A program made the position numbers and the translations under genes. Below are positions 41,721-50,623 of a DNA stretch of 64,000 nucleotides, in pieces; the stretch's first letter is position 1, and every line of letters starts with the position of its first letter. This DNA is from CAIYPG01 sp903864555 (GTDB lineage: Bacteria; Pseudomonadota; Gammaproteobacteria; Burkholderiales; SG8-39), in NCBI GenBank assembly GCA_947474715.1, contig CANJJT010000001.1, forward strand, positions 124,001 through 188,000. Reading direction: 5' to 3'. Under the pieces are notes generated by a model, which was not told the origin of the DNA, did no database searches, and worked only from the letters and a program-made list of their open reading frames with translations.

Positions 41721-42863
41721 CTATAGGCGCACCAGTCGCTCCAGGGCCTGGTTCAGGGTTTGCTCTGTCTTGGCAAAGCAAAAGCGCACCGTCTGCCTGT
41801 CGAGCGGCTGATCGTAGAAGGCTGAAGTCGGGATGGCCGCTACGCCGTGTTCCACGGCCAGCCGGCGTGCGAAGTCGGCTTCGGATGCTTCGCTGATCGC
41901 CGAGTAGTCCACCAGCTGGAAGTAGGTGCCCGGGCAGGGCAGCAGCCTGAAGCGCGATGCAGCCAGGCCGGCGCGAAAGTGGTCGCGCTTGGCCTGGTAG
42001 AAAGCGGGCAGGGATTCATACGGCTCCGGGTCACGCAGCCACTGTGCCAGCGCCTGCTGCATGGGCGAGGACACGGCAAACACCACGAACTGGTGGACCT
42101 TGCGGAACTCTGCGCTCAGCTCGGGCGGCGCACAGCAGTAGCCGATCTTCCATCCGGTGGCGTGGAAGGTCTTGCCGAAGGAGGACACGAGGAAGGCCCG
42201 TTCGGCCAGCGCCGGCCGGCGCGCAATGCTCTGATGCAGCTGTGCGTCGAAGACGATGTGCTCGTAGACCTCGTCTGACAGCAGCAGCACATCGGTATCG
42301 CGGACCACCGCCTCCAGGCGGTCGAGGTCCTGTGACGAGAACACAGCGCCGCTGGGATTATTGGGTGAATTGAGGATGAGCATGCGTGTACGCGGCGTGA
42401 TGGCCGCCTTTACCTCGTCCCAGGGCACGCTGTAGTCCTCGCGCATGCGTATGAACACCGGCGTGGCCCCGGCCAGCCGTATCGCCGGCACATAACAATC
42501 GAAGGCCGGTTCGAGGACGATGACTTCATCACCCGGCCCGGTGACGGCCAGCAGCACCGTGGCGATGGCCTGCGTGGCCCCGGCGGTGACGGTGATGTCG
42601 GTGTCCGGGTGGTAGGCATGGCCATACAGCCGCGCGGTCTTCTCGGCGATGGCCTCGCGCAACGCCGCCACGCCCGCCATCGGGGCATACTGGTTGTGGC
42701 CGGCCCGCATGGCTTCAGTGACCAGCGCCTGCAGGCGCGCATCGCAGTTGAAGTCGGGGAAGCCCTGGCCCAGGTTGACCGCCCGGTGTTCGGCAGCCAG
42801 CTGCGACATGATGGTGAAGATGGTGATGCCCACATCGGGCAGTTTCGAGCGCAGCTTCATCAT
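41721..42863 (-). CDS. PLP-dependent methionine aminotransferase (YbdL-like)
   Basis: A 380-residue fold-type I aminotransferase. NLGQGFPDF (about residues 31-39), the PLP-site ATQAIATVL, NSPNNPSGAVF (about 165-175), DEVYEHIVF (about 197-205) and the PLP lysine in SSFGKTFHATGWKIGY (about 226-241) are visible. The sequence is closest by eye to methionine-preferring YbdL and kynurenine-aminotransferase-like members. The ATG at 42863 overlaps the stop of the upstream MFS gene as ATGA, so the two genes are coupled. Confidence 0.9.
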   Translation of the reverse strand: MMKLRSKLPDVGITIFTIMSQLAAEHRAVNLGQGFPDFNCDARLQALVTEAMRAGHNQYAPMAGVAALREAIAEKTARLYGHAYHPDTDITVTAGATQAIATVLLAVTGPGDEVIVLEPAFDCYVPAIRLAGATPVFIRMREDYSVPWDEVKAAITPRTRMLILNSPNNPSGAVFSSQDLDRLEAVVRDTDVLLLSDEVYEHIVFDAQLHQSIARRPALAERAFLVSSFGKTFHATGWKIGYCCAPPELSAEFRKVHQFVVFAVSSPMQQALAQWLRDPEPYESLPAFYQAKRDHFRAGLAASRFRLLPCPGTYFQLVDYSAISEASEADFARRLAVEHGVAAIPTSAFYDQPLDRQTVRFCFAKTEQTLNQALERLVRL

Positions 42864-44176
42864 GACTCCCATGTGCCGGCAGACTGGGCGGCCCGCCGCC
42901 CGCGTTCCACGTCGATGCCGAACAGCATCGCCAGTCCTGCCGCAAAGAACACCCCGGTTACCAGCATGGCCAGGCGGTGGTCACCACCGCTGGCCCAGGT
43001 GACCGTGCCATAGGTCAGCGGACCCAGAATCGAGGACAACTTCACCGCCAGGCCCCACAGCCCGAAGAACTCGGCGTGCCGTCCGGGCGGGCACAGATAA
43101 GCCACCACGGCGCGTCCTGCAGATTGCGACGAGCCCAGGCAGACCCCGGCAATATTGGCCGCGATCCAGAAGCCGGCACGGGTTTCGGTCTGCCAGGCCA
43201 GCAGCGTCATGACGATCCAGCCAGCCAGCGTGAGGGCAATGGTGGGCACATGTCCGAGCTTGTCCTGCACCAGTCCAAAAGCGAAGGCCCCGAGGGCGGC
43301 GGTGACGTTCACCACCAGCACCAGCAGGATGGTGTCCTGCGAGGAGAACCCCAGGGCCTGCTGGGCAAAGATGGCGGCCAGCGCGATCACGGTCTGTATG
43401 CCGGCCTGGTAGAGCACGATGCACAGGAGCAGCCGGCGCATGTCGCGAAAGCCTGCCGCTGCCCTGAAGGTTTCGGCGACACGGCGCCAGGATTCCCGCC
43501 AGGCGCCCTGCATGCCGCCTGCCCGGTTGGCCGCCGTGGGATGGGCTCGCTCCCTGAGCAGCACAAAGGTCGGCGCGCTTGCCACAACAAACAGCGCGGC
43601 GGTGATCAGCATGGTAACCGGCACGAACTGCGCTGCCGTCTGGCCTGCGGCCTGGGCATGGCTGATCCACGCCAGGCACAGGCCGAGCGACAGCAGCCCG
43701 CCCAGATAACCCAGGCTCCAGCCCCAGGCCGAGACCTTGCCTACCGCTGCGCCGCGGGCGAGTTCCGGCAGGAAGGCCGCCGCGATGTTCTCGCCGGTGC
43801 CGAAGAAGAAGTTCGACAGGACGATGAACAGCACCGCCAGCCACACTTCCCCGGGCCCGGGCAGTGCCAGGGCCGCGGTGAACAGCACGCAGCCCGCGGT
43901 GGTCCAGCCGAGCAGTCGCTTCTTTGCCGCATGGGCATCAGCCCACGCCCCCAGCAAGGGTGCGGTGACGATGATGGCTGCATAGGACACGGCCAGTGCT
44001 GCGGTCCAGGCGAGGGTTGCCCAGGGCGCGTTCCCGGCTATGACTGCGACGAACCAGGCGTTGAATACCGCAGTGATGACCACGGTGGTGTAGCCGGAAT
44101 TGGCGAAGTCGTACATGGCCCAGCCGAACACTTCCCGCAGCCGGACATCCTCTGCCAGATGGCGCGAGATCGTCAT
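42860..44176 (-). CDS. MFS transporter, UMF1/ATG22-like family
   Basis: A 438-residue membrane protein with about 12 hydrophobic segments. The N-terminal FGWAMYDFANSGYTTVV (about residues 17-33) is the signature of UMF1/ATG22-type transporters, and GAWADAHAAKKRLLG (about 76-90) is the segment 2-3 loop. Relatives are linked to amino-acid export. Being coupled to a methionine-type aminotransferase, an amino-acid or keto-acid substrate is a reasonable inference. Confidence 0.88.
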   Translation of the reverse strand: MTISRHLAEDVRLREVFGWAMYDFANSGYTTVVITAVFNAWFVAVIAGNAPWATLAWTAALAVSYAAIIVTAPLLGAWADAHAAKKRLLGWTTAGCVLFTAALALPGPGEVWLAVLFIVLSNFFFGTGENIAAAFLPELARGAAVGKVSAWGWSLGYLGGLLSLGLCLAWISHAQAAGQTAAQFVPVTMLITAALFVVASAPTFVLLRERAHPTAANRAGGMQGAWRESWRRVAETFRAAAGFRDMRRLLLCIVLYQAGIQTVIALAAIFAQQALGFSSQDTILLVLVVNVTAALGAFAFGLVQDKLGHVPTIALTLAGWIVMTLLAWQTETRAGFWIAANIAGVCLGSSQSAGRAVVAYLCPPGRHAEFFGLWGLAVKLSSILGPLTYGTVTWASGGDHRLAMLVTGVFFAAGLAMLFGIDVERGRRAAQSAGTWES

Positions 44177-44443
44177 GCCAATTCGTTCCAGTCATGGGTC
44201 CTCGCCTTGTGGCCCACGGCCTGCAGCGACGGTGATCCGGCCGGTATCGACCCGCGAGCTGCAGTGATGGGAGGAAGTCTTCTGGAGACCATGATTGCCC
44301 GTATAAAGGTATTCGGAATCATACAGCCCGAGGGTACAATCACCGCAGCCTGGCAGGCTGATCGGCGGCCTGTGCGGGCCAGGCAGACGGCTTGCATTGC
44401 ATTGGTTGGCACAGTACCGCATACCTCATCTAGCGAGAAGATT

Positions 44444-45799
44444 TTGGAGCAGACACCGCACTCGGATTTCGACCGACTGAGCGAGCGCTTGATGGAATTG
44501 CAGCATTTGCTGTCGCGCCACCGGCTGGTCGAAAACCTGGTCAATCGCCAGGAGATGCCGAGGCAGCGGCTGGTCGAGAGCCTTGTCCACAAGCAGCATT
44601 TGTCGGAGATCGGCCAGCTGTTCAACCGGCTGGAACCCGATGACGCCGCGCGCATACTGGAGGCTCTGTCTCCGGAAGACCGACAGCTCGCCTGGGAGCA
44701 GATTAAGGTCGAGCACCTCGACAGCATCCTGCTGCTGCTGCACGATGACGTGCGTGAAGAGCTGGTCAATGCTTCCAGCCACCAGAGCGAGAAGGTTTCG
44801 CTCAATGTGTTCGAGCTGCGTGATGGCCGCCTTCGCCAGGTCAGGGTGTCGAAGAAATCCGACCTTGCCGACATCAAGCCGATCTGGGTCGATTTGCTTG
44901 CGCCGTCGGCTGCCATGCGTTCCTGGGTCGGCGAGTTCTTCGGGCTGGAACTGCCTGACCCGGACAGCCTGACCGACCTCGAGGCCAGCGCCCGCTTCTA
45001 TGTCGAGGACAATGGCGAGATCCACCTGCACTCGGACTTCCTGCTGGATGCCGAGAACGAGGCACAGAACGTTGCTGTCGCCTTCATCCTGCACCGGGAC
45101 ATCCTGTTCTCGGTGCGCAAGGAGGAGTTGCCGGTGTTCCGCCTGCAACGGCTGCGTGCCCGCACCCAGCCCGGATACGTGACCGAAGGCAAGGACGTTC
45201 TGCTCGATCTCTATGCGGCCGATGCAGAGTATTCCGCCGATGCGCTCGAGGATGTCTATGCCGAGCTGGAGGAGGTCAGCAAGAAGGTGCTGAATCCCCA
45301 GGTGACCGATGATGCAGCGGCACAAATCCTCTCCGAAATCGCCCGTGGCGAGGATCTGAATGGGCGCATCCGCCGGAATGTGCTGGATACCCGCCGGGCC
45401 CTGTCATTCCTGATGCGCGGAAAGTCCCTGTCGTCTTCGCAGCATGACGAAGCCCGTGAGATCATCCGGGACATCGAATCCCTGGATGGGCATACCACCT
45501 TTCTGTTCGGGAAAATCAACTTCCTGATGGATGCCACGGTCGGTTTCATCAACATCAACCAGAACAAGCGCGTGTCCAAGCTGACCAGCATCAGCATCGT
45601 GTTCATGCCCATCAACATACTGGCCGGCATTGGCGGGATGTCGGAATTCTCCATGATGACCCAGAATTTCCATATCCAGTGGCCGTATGCCTACGGTGGT
45701 TTCCTGATCGGCTCCGCCTTGCTCGGCTGGGCCACCTACCATGTGCTCAGGCTGCTCGAGGCGCGTGCCACCCGGCGCATGCTGGAGGCCAGGGGCTAG
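44444..45799 (+). CDS. CorA-like magnesium transporter with MgtE-type N-terminal domain
   Basis: About 451 residues. Residues about 1-105 (HLSEIGQLFNRLEPDDAARIL, then LDSILLLLHDDVREELV) resemble the superhelical MgtE N-domain. The rest is CorA: the soluble domain (VFELRDGRLRQVRV), the long helix (VLDTRRALSFLMRG), and two membrane segments at the end (about 390-410 and 420-440). The pore motif reads GIGGMSEF, so the classical GMN is GMS. The start is uncertain: TTG at 44444 is family-like, but an ATG at 44291 after GGAG is also in frame. Magnesium or another divalent metal is the probable substrate. Confidence 0.85.
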   Translation: MEQTPHSDFDRLSERLMELQHLLSRHRLVENLVNRQEMPRQRLVESLVHKQHLSEIGQLFNRLEPDDAARILEALSPEDRQLAWEQIKVEHLDSILLLLHDDVREELVNASSHQSEKVSLNVFELRDGRLRQVRVSKKSDLADIKPIWVDLLAPSAAMRSWVGEFFGLELPDPDSLTDLEASARFYVEDNGEIHLHSDFLLDAENEAQNVAVAFILHRDILFSVRKEELPVFRLQRLRARTQPGYVTEGKDVLLDLYAADAEYSADALEDVYAELEEVSKKVLNPQVTDDAAAQILSEIARGEDLNGRIRRNVLDTRRALSFLMRGKSLSSSQHDEAREIIRDIESLDGHTTFLFGKINFLMDATVGFININQNKRVSKLTSISIVFMPINILAGIGGMSEFSMMTQNFHIQWPYAYGGFLIGSALLGWATYHVLRLLEARATRRMLEARG

Positions 45800-45910
45800 C
45801 CTCGTTTCCCGGTGGCGTTGGGCATGGGACAATCTGTATGCAGGATGCGGCAGGCGTTCGCTTTACCGACACCGACACAAGACATTCAATATCAACAGGG
45901 AGAAGCAGGG

Positions 45911-46342
45911 ATGAGCATGCTCAAGGAGTTCCGGGAATTCGCCATGCGTGGCAACGTCGTCGACCTGGCGGTCGGCGTGATTATCGGCGCCGCTTTCGGC
46001 AAGATTGTCGATTCGCTGGTCAAGGACATCATCATGCCGCCCATCGGCATGATTCTGGGCAAGGTTGATTTTTCCAATCTGTTCCTGGTGCTCAGGGATG
46101 GCGCGGTATCCGGGCCCTACATGAGTGTCGATGCGGCGCAGAAGGCCGGCGCGGTGACCCTGAACTACGGCATGTTCATCAATGTCATGATCTCATTCGT
46201 CATCGTTGCCTGGGCAGTGTTCCTCATGATCAAGCTGATGAACCGCCTCAAGCGCGAGGAAGAACAGCCGGCCGCCCCGGTCGAGCCGCCCGAAGACATC
46301 AGGCTGCTCGCCGAAATTCGCGACCTGCTGAAGAAATCCTGA
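45911..46342 (+). CDS. mscL: Large-conductance mechanosensitive channel
   Basis: A 143-residue MscL. It starts MSMLKEFREFAMRGNVVDLAVG, with the pore-lining helix continuing GVIIGAAFGKIVDSLV, a periplasmic loop (about residues 45-75), TM2 (GMFINVMISFVIVAWAVFLMI) and a C-terminal charged helix bundle (IRLLAEIRDLLKK). It opens under membrane tension to release osmolytes. ATG at 45911 follows GGGAGAAGCAGGG; an ATG two codons later is also possible. Confidence 0.96.
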   Translation: MSMLKEFREFAMRGNVVDLAVGVIIGAAFGKIVDSLVKDIIMPPIGMILGKVDFSNLFLVLRDGAVSGPYMSVDAAQKAGAVTLNYGMFINVMISFVIVAWAVFLMIKLMNRLKREEEQPAAPVEPPEDIRLLAEIRDLLKKS

Positions 46343-46418
46343 TCTGACCATCCGCTGGCCCTGCACCTGCTTCTGCCCTGGTAACGCCAGGGCAAGAACT
46401 TTCAGTGCTGGGGCTGTC

Positions 46419-47711
46419 TCAGGCTGGCCGTGCCATTGCCGAAAAAGCCTGGTCCGCCGCCTGCAGCGTCTGGCCGATCTCGGCCTCGCCATGTGCCAGG
46501 CTGATGAAGCCGGCCTCATAGGCCGAGGGTGCCAGATATACCCCGGCATCGAGCATGGCGTGGAAGAAGTGGTTGAAGGCGGTGGCATCGCATTGCATGA
46601 CTTCGCTGAAGCGTCGTGGTGGCTGCTCGCGGAAGTACAGGCCGAACATGCTGCCGATGCTTTGTGCTGAAAACGCCACGCCATGGCGGCGCGCGCTCTC
46701 GGTCAGACCCTCGACCAGCTGGCGCGCAGTCGCACCTGCCTTGTCGAACAGGCCGGGTTCACCCAGCGCCCTGAGCGTGGCCAGGCCCGCGGCCACCGCC
46801 ACCGGGTTGCCGGAGAGGGTGCCGGCCTGGTACACCGGCCCCAGCGGTGCGATGCAGTTCATGATGTCGCGGCGGCCGCCGAAGGCTCCCAGGGGCATGC
46901 CACCACCGATCACCTTGCCCAGGGTGGTCAGGTCCGGCTGGATGCCGAACAGCCCCTGCGCACCTTGTGAGCTGACGCGAAAGCCGGTCATCACCTCGTC
47001 GAAAATCAGCACCGCACCATACTGTGTGCACAGACTGCGCAGGGATTGCAGGTATCCCGGCTCGGGCAGCACCAGATTCATGTTGCCGGCCACCGGCTCG
47101 ACGATCACCGCAGCGATCCTGTCGCCCATCGAGGTGAATGTTCGCAGCAGTTCCTCGCCGTCGTTGTAGCTCAGCACCAGGGTGTGCATGGCCGTTTCTG
47201 CCGGCACGCCCGCCGACGAGGGCTGTCCCAGGGTGAGTGCGCCCGAGCCAGCCTTCACCAGCAGCGCATCGGCATGGCCGTGGTAGCAGCCTTCGAATTT
47301 CACGATGATGCTGCGGCCGGTAAAGCCGCGCGCCAGGCGCAACGCGCTCATGGTGGCCTCGGTGCCCGAATTCACCAGTCGCACCAGATCGAGGCTGGGC
47401 AGCAGCGACTTGAGGAGTTCCGCCAGCTCGATCTCGCCTTCAGTGGGTGCGCCAAAGGACAGGCCACGACCGGCGGCATCACGCACCGCCTCCACCACGG
47501 GCGCATAGGCATGGCCCAGCAGCAGCGGGCCCCAGGAGCCGACATAGTCGATGTACTCGCGCCCGTCGGCATCCCACACGCGGGCGCCCTGCCCGCGGGT
47601 GAAGAACCGCGGCACGCCGCCCACCGATTTGAAGGCGCGCACCGGGGAGTTCACGCCGCCCGGTATGCTTAGCTGGGCACGGGCAAACAGGGTTTCGTTC
47701 TTGGAGCGCAT
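46419..47711 (-). CDS. hemL: Glutamate-1-semialdehyde 2,1-aminomutase
   Basis: A 430-residue PLP enzyme making 5-aminolevulinate in the C5 haem pathway. It begins MRSKNETLFARAQLSIPGGVNSP, with SGTEATMSALRLARG (about residues 121-135), the Asp-containing DEVMTGFRVS (about 244-253) and the PLP lysine in LTTLGKVIGGGMPLG (about 266-280). The start at 47711 is 29 bases after the thiE stop; the open frame extends upstream but shadows thiE. Confidence 0.96.
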   Translation of the reverse strand: MRSKNETLFARAQLSIPGGVNSPVRAFKSVGGVPRFFTRGQGARVWDADGREYIDYVGSWGPLLLGHAYAPVVEAVRDAAGRGLSFGAPTEGEIELAELLKSLLPSLDLVRLVNSGTEATMSALRLARGFTGRSIIVKFEGCYHGHADALLVKAGSGALTLGQPSSAGVPAETAMHTLVLSYNDGEELLRTFTSMGDRIAAVIVEPVAGNMNLVLPEPGYLQSLRSLCTQYGAVLIFDEVMTGFRVSSQGAQGLFGIQPDLTTLGKVIGGGMPLGAFGGRRDIMNCIAPLGPVYQAGTLSGNPVAVAAGLATLRALGEPGLFDKAGATARQLVEGLTESARRHGVAFSAQSIGSMFGLYFREQPPRRFSEVMQCDATAFNHFFHAMLDAGVYLAPSAYEAGFISLAHGEAEIGQTLQAADQAFSAMARPA

Positions 47712-47739
47712 GTTCAGGACCTGGTCTGGAAGCTGCGGG

Positions 47740-48357
47740 TCAGCCCTTGAACAGGGCTGCAAACTGCCGCGCTGGCACTTCAGCGTCGGCAGCATCAAAA
47801 AGGGTCGTGATGACAGCCAGCGCATCGACACCGGCTTCCAGCAGTGAGGGGGCGTTGTCCAGGGTGATCCCGCCGATGGCGACCACCGGCAGGCCCACCG
47901 TCCTGCCTTCGCGGAACAGTGCCAGCGGCGCGCGCACCGCCCCGGGCTTGGTCGGTGAAGTGAAGGCTGCGCCGAAAGCGACGTAGTCGGCGCCGGCCGA
48001 CCTTGCCGCGTGGGCAAGTTCAATGCGGTTGTAACAAGAGGCGCCCAGCAGGCGGCCGTTGCCGAGCAGCCGGCGGGCCTCGGCCAGTTCGCCATCCTCG
48101 CCGCCAAGGTGGGCGCCCTGTGCATCGACCTCTACGGCCAGACGGACATCATCGTTGACGATGAACAGACAGGCGTGGCGGCGGCATAGCGCTGCCAGTT
48201 CAAAAGCCTGCTCCCGCTTGAGGGCAGTGCCTGCCTTCTTGTTGCGATACTGCAGCAGTGACGCGCCACCCTTCAGCACCTGCTCGCACCTGCCCAGCAG
48301 CAGCGCGGTGTCCTCCAGGTCGGGTGTAATGGCGTAAAGTCCGCGGACTCCGGGCAT
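47740..48357 (-). CDS. thiE: Thiamine-phosphate synthase
   Basis: A 205-residue TIM-barrel enzyme joining HMP-PP and thiazole phosphate. LLQYRNKKAG (about residues 34-43) contributes the phosphate/thiazole site, with FIVNDDVRLA (about 65-74), GAHLGGEDG (about 81-89), DYVAFGAAFTSPTKPG (about 129-144) and VVAIGGITLDNAPSLLEAGVDALAV near the end. It is two bases after thiD and before hemL. Confidence 0.95.
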   Translation of the reverse strand: MPGVRGLYAITPDLEDTALLLGRCEQVLKGGASLLQYRNKKAGTALKREQAFELAALCRRHACLFIVNDDVRLAVEVDAQGAHLGGEDGELAEARRLLGNGRLLGASCYNRIELAHAARSAGADYVAFGAAFTSPTKPGAVRAPLALFREGRTVGLPVVAIGGITLDNAPSLLEAGVDALAVITTLFDAADAEVPARQFAALFKG

Positions 48358-48359
48358 GG

Positions 48360-49241
48360 CTACTTTCCTCCGCCCTGATTCTCGCCTTCGGCTTCTTCAT
48401 CCTCGTCGTGGCGAGCCCAGAAGAAGCGGTCGGGGATGGCCTGGCCCATGCCGGGGCGGAAGCCTGCCGCAAGAGACTGCCAGGTGAACTCCTGGGCCTC
48501 GCGCACGGCTTCCGGCACGTCGAGTCCGTTGGCGAGGTTGGCGGCGATGGCCGATGCCAGCGTGCAGCCCGAGCCGTGATAGCTGCCTGGCAGGCGCTCC
48601 CAGTCGTCGCTGCGCACCTTGCCGGCCGGTCCGTACAGGGTATTGATGACGCGTCCGGTGTTTTCGTGGGTGCCGGTGATCAGCACGAATTCGCAGCCCA
48701 GGCTGAGGATACGGCTGGCGCATTCCTCCAGATCGGGATCTTCGTCCTCATCGATCTCGTCGTCCTCTTCGGACTGGCGGCGCGCCAGGCGGCGCGCTTC
48801 CTGGCTGTTGGGTGTGATGATGGTGGTCTGCGGCAACAGCAGCTCGCTCATGGCCGCAATCATGTCCTCGGAGGCCAGTTCATCGCCACGCCCGGACGCC
48901 AGCACGGGGTCGAGGATGAGCGGGATGTCCGGGTAATCGGAGACCACTTCGGCAATGGCGGCAATGTTCTCCACGCTGCCCAGCACGCCTATCTTGAAGG
49001 CGGCAACCGGCATGTCCTCGAGCAGCATGCGCGCCTGGTCCACCACCCAGTCCGGATCCATCGCCATCACCGCTTCGACGCCGGCGGTGTCCTGGATGGT
49101 GATGGCTGTCACCACCGACAGGCCATGACAGCCCATGGCAGCCAGGGTCAGCAGATCGGCCTGCAGACCGGCACCCCCGGTGGGGTCAGTCGCGGCAAAG
49201 CTGAGGACGATGGGAGGCAGGTTGGCGGATGAGGACGACAT
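48360..49241 (-). CDS. thiD: Hydroxymethylpyrimidine (phosphate) kinase
   Basis: A 293-residue ribokinase-fold kinase for HMP/HMP-P. FAATDPTGGAGLQADL (about residues 15-30), FKIGVLGS (about 82-89), LDPVLASGRG (about 110-119) and the catalytic Cys in YHGSGCTLASAIAA (about 221-234) are visible. Residues about 156-172 form a very acidic insert (SEEDDEIDEDEDPDLEE), where ordinary ThiD has a short surface helix. The ATG at 49241 is chosen; the upstream in-frame start is unlikely. No TPP riboswitch is seen upstream. Confidence 0.93.
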   Translation of the reverse strand: MSSSSANLPPIVLSFAATDPTGGAGLQADLLTLAAMGCHGLSVVTAITIQDTAGVEAVMAMDPDWVVDQARMLLEDMPVAAFKIGVLGSVENIAAIAEVVSDYPDIPLILDPVLASGRGDELASEDMIAAMSELLLPQTTIITPNSQEARRLARRQSEEDDEIDEDEDPDLEECASRILSLGCEFVLITGTHENTGRVINTLYGPAGKVRSDDWERLPGSYHGSGCTLASAIAANLANGLDVPEAVREAQEFTWQSLAAGFRPGMGQAIPDRFFWARHDEDEEAEGENQGGGK

Positions 49242-49367
49242 CAGGACGACATTAAAACGCGATTGAGCCGAGATAAGCGGTTGTTGTAAGCGGGTTTTTT
49301 GGTGGCGGCCCGCCTGCCAACCGAGTAAGATGCTGAGCAATCATTGTAACCCAAGCATTGTCATCAA

Positions 49368-49553
49368 ATGGTTGAAACCACACAAGAATACAAAACGTGG
49401 ATGTGCCTGATCTGCGGCTGGATCTACGACGAATCCAAGGGCATCCCGGACGAGGGAATTACACCCGGCACACGCTGGGAGGATGTGCCGATGAACTGGA
49501 CCTGTCCGGAATGCGGTGCCCGCAAGGAAGACTTCGAGATGGTCGCCATCTAG
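49368..49553 (+). CDS. Rubredoxin
   Basis: A 61-residue rubredoxin with the two CxxCG iron knuckles: CLICGWIYD (residues about 13-21) and CPECGARKEDF (about 46-56), plus the usual DEGITPGTRWEDVP core. It transfers single electrons, for example to alkane hydroxylases or oxygen-detoxifying enzymes. Standing just upstream of pilG is a recurring betaproteobacterial arrangement. It is divergent from thiD. Confidence 0.95.
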   Translation: MVETTQEYKTWMCLICGWIYDESKGIPDEGITPGTRWEDVPMNWTCPECGARKEDFEMVAI

Positions 49554-49780
49554 AGGCGGCTCATCCGTGGGCGTACTGGTTGTGCCAGGCGCCGCCGGTT
49601 GGGATCGGGGTTGCAAACTGGATGGGCGCGGGAGGGGTACGCGTCCCGCCAGGCGCCACATTGCAGGCACGGCGTATGCAGCGATCCGCCCCCGGGAGGG
49701 CGTACTGAAACCGACAGGGTCCTGCCTTCCAGCGTTTGGCAGCCGGGACACCCGGTCCAAACAGAGCGGGAGGTAGGCGA

Positions 49781-50194
49781 GTGACCGAGGCAATCAATCT
49801 CTCAGGCGTGAAGGTCATGGTGATCGATGACTCGAACACCATACGGCGCAGCGCCGAAATCTTCCTGCAGCAGGCCGGATGCATCGTCATCCTGGCCGAG
49901 GATGGCTTTGATGCCCTGGCCAAGATTTCCGACCACCAGCCCCATGTCGTTTTCTGCGACATCCTGATGCCCAGGCTGGACGGCTACCAGACCTGCTCGC
50001 TGATCAAGAAGAACGCCTTGTTTGCCGACACACCGGTGATCATGCTGTCCTCCAAGGACGGGCTGTTCGACCGTGCGCGCGGTCGCATGGTTGGTTCCGA
50101 CGAATACCTCACCAAGCCCTTCACCCGCGAGTCCCTGCTGCAGGCAGTCGGGGCGCACGCGGCACGCGGGGCGCATGCGGCGCAGAGGGGCTGA
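49781..50194 (+). CDS. pilG: Twitching-motility response regulator PilG
   Basis: A 137-residue single-domain response regulator. VMVIDDSNTIRR (about residues 12-23) carries the acidic pocket, CDILMPRLDG (about 58-67) the phosphoacceptor Asp, and DEYLTKPFTRESLL (about 107-120) the conserved Lys. In the Pil-Chp system PilG stimulates pilus extension. The GTG start at 49781 follows GGGAGGTAGGCGA. First gene of pilG-pilH-pilI-pilJ-pilL. Confidence 0.92.
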   Translation: MTEAINLSGVKVMVIDDSNTIRRSAEIFLQQAGCIVILAEDGFDALAKISDHQPHVVFCDILMPRLDGYQTCSLIKKNALFADTPVIMLSSKDGLFDRARGRMVGSDEYLTKPFTRESLLQAVGAHAARGAHAAQRG

Positions 50195-50212
50195 CGGGCG
50201 CCCCCTGTCTGA

Positions 50213-50590
50213 ATGGCCATGTCCACGCCCGTGCGCAGAATTCTCATCGTCGACGACTCCCCCACCGAGCGGCAGTTCCTGCTCGAGACGCTGTCGCGCA
50301 AGGGCTACGAGTGCCTCATTGCCACCAATGGGGAGGAGGCCGTGGTCAAGTCCAAGGCCGAGCTGCCCGACCTCATCATCATGGATGTCGTGATGCCGGG
50401 CACCAATGGTTTCCAGGCCACGCGCACCATCTCTCGTGACGCCGCGACCAGCCACATCCCGGTCATCCTGTGCACCACCAAATCCCAGGAGACCGACAAG
50501 GTCTGGGGCAAGCGGCAGGGCGCACGCGATTACATCGTGAAGCCGGTGAATGCCAGGGAATTGCTGGCGAAGATCGGAGCGCTGCAGTGA
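50213..50590 (+). CDS. pilH: Twitching-motility response regulator PilH
   Basis: A 125-residue receiver protein: ILIVDDSPTERQF (about residues 9-21), LIIMDVVMPGTNGFQ with the phosphoacceptor Asp (about 54-68), and the Lys in DYIVKPVNARELL (about 106-118). PilH acts with PilG on pilus retraction/extension balance. It is 18 bases after pilG. The ATG at 50213 is followed by a second in-frame ATG two codons later. Confidence 0.93.
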   Translation: MAMSTPVRRILIVDDSPTERQFLLETLSRKGYECLIATNGEEAVVKSKAELPDLIIMDVVMPGTNGFQATRTISRDAATSHIPVILCTTKSQETDKVWGKRQGARDYIVKPVNARELLAKIGALQ

Positions 50591-50623
50591 TGCGCAGCGC
50601 GATGAACTGACCGGACACCCGCC

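Noticed and set aside
44405..44425. TGGCAC-containing sigma54-like site before the CorA-like gene
   Set aside because: The GG-to-GC distance is 11, not 12, and no enhancer-type site lies upstream.
42977..44443. N-terminal 490 codons of the long frame that ends in the CorA-like gene
   Set aside because: This part is antisense to the UMF1-type transporter or non-coding; CorA similarity begins only near 44450.
49242..49367. Possible TPP riboswitch upstream of thiD
   Set aside because: No CTGAGA or ACCTGATC-type thi-box core is present on the minus strand in this gap.
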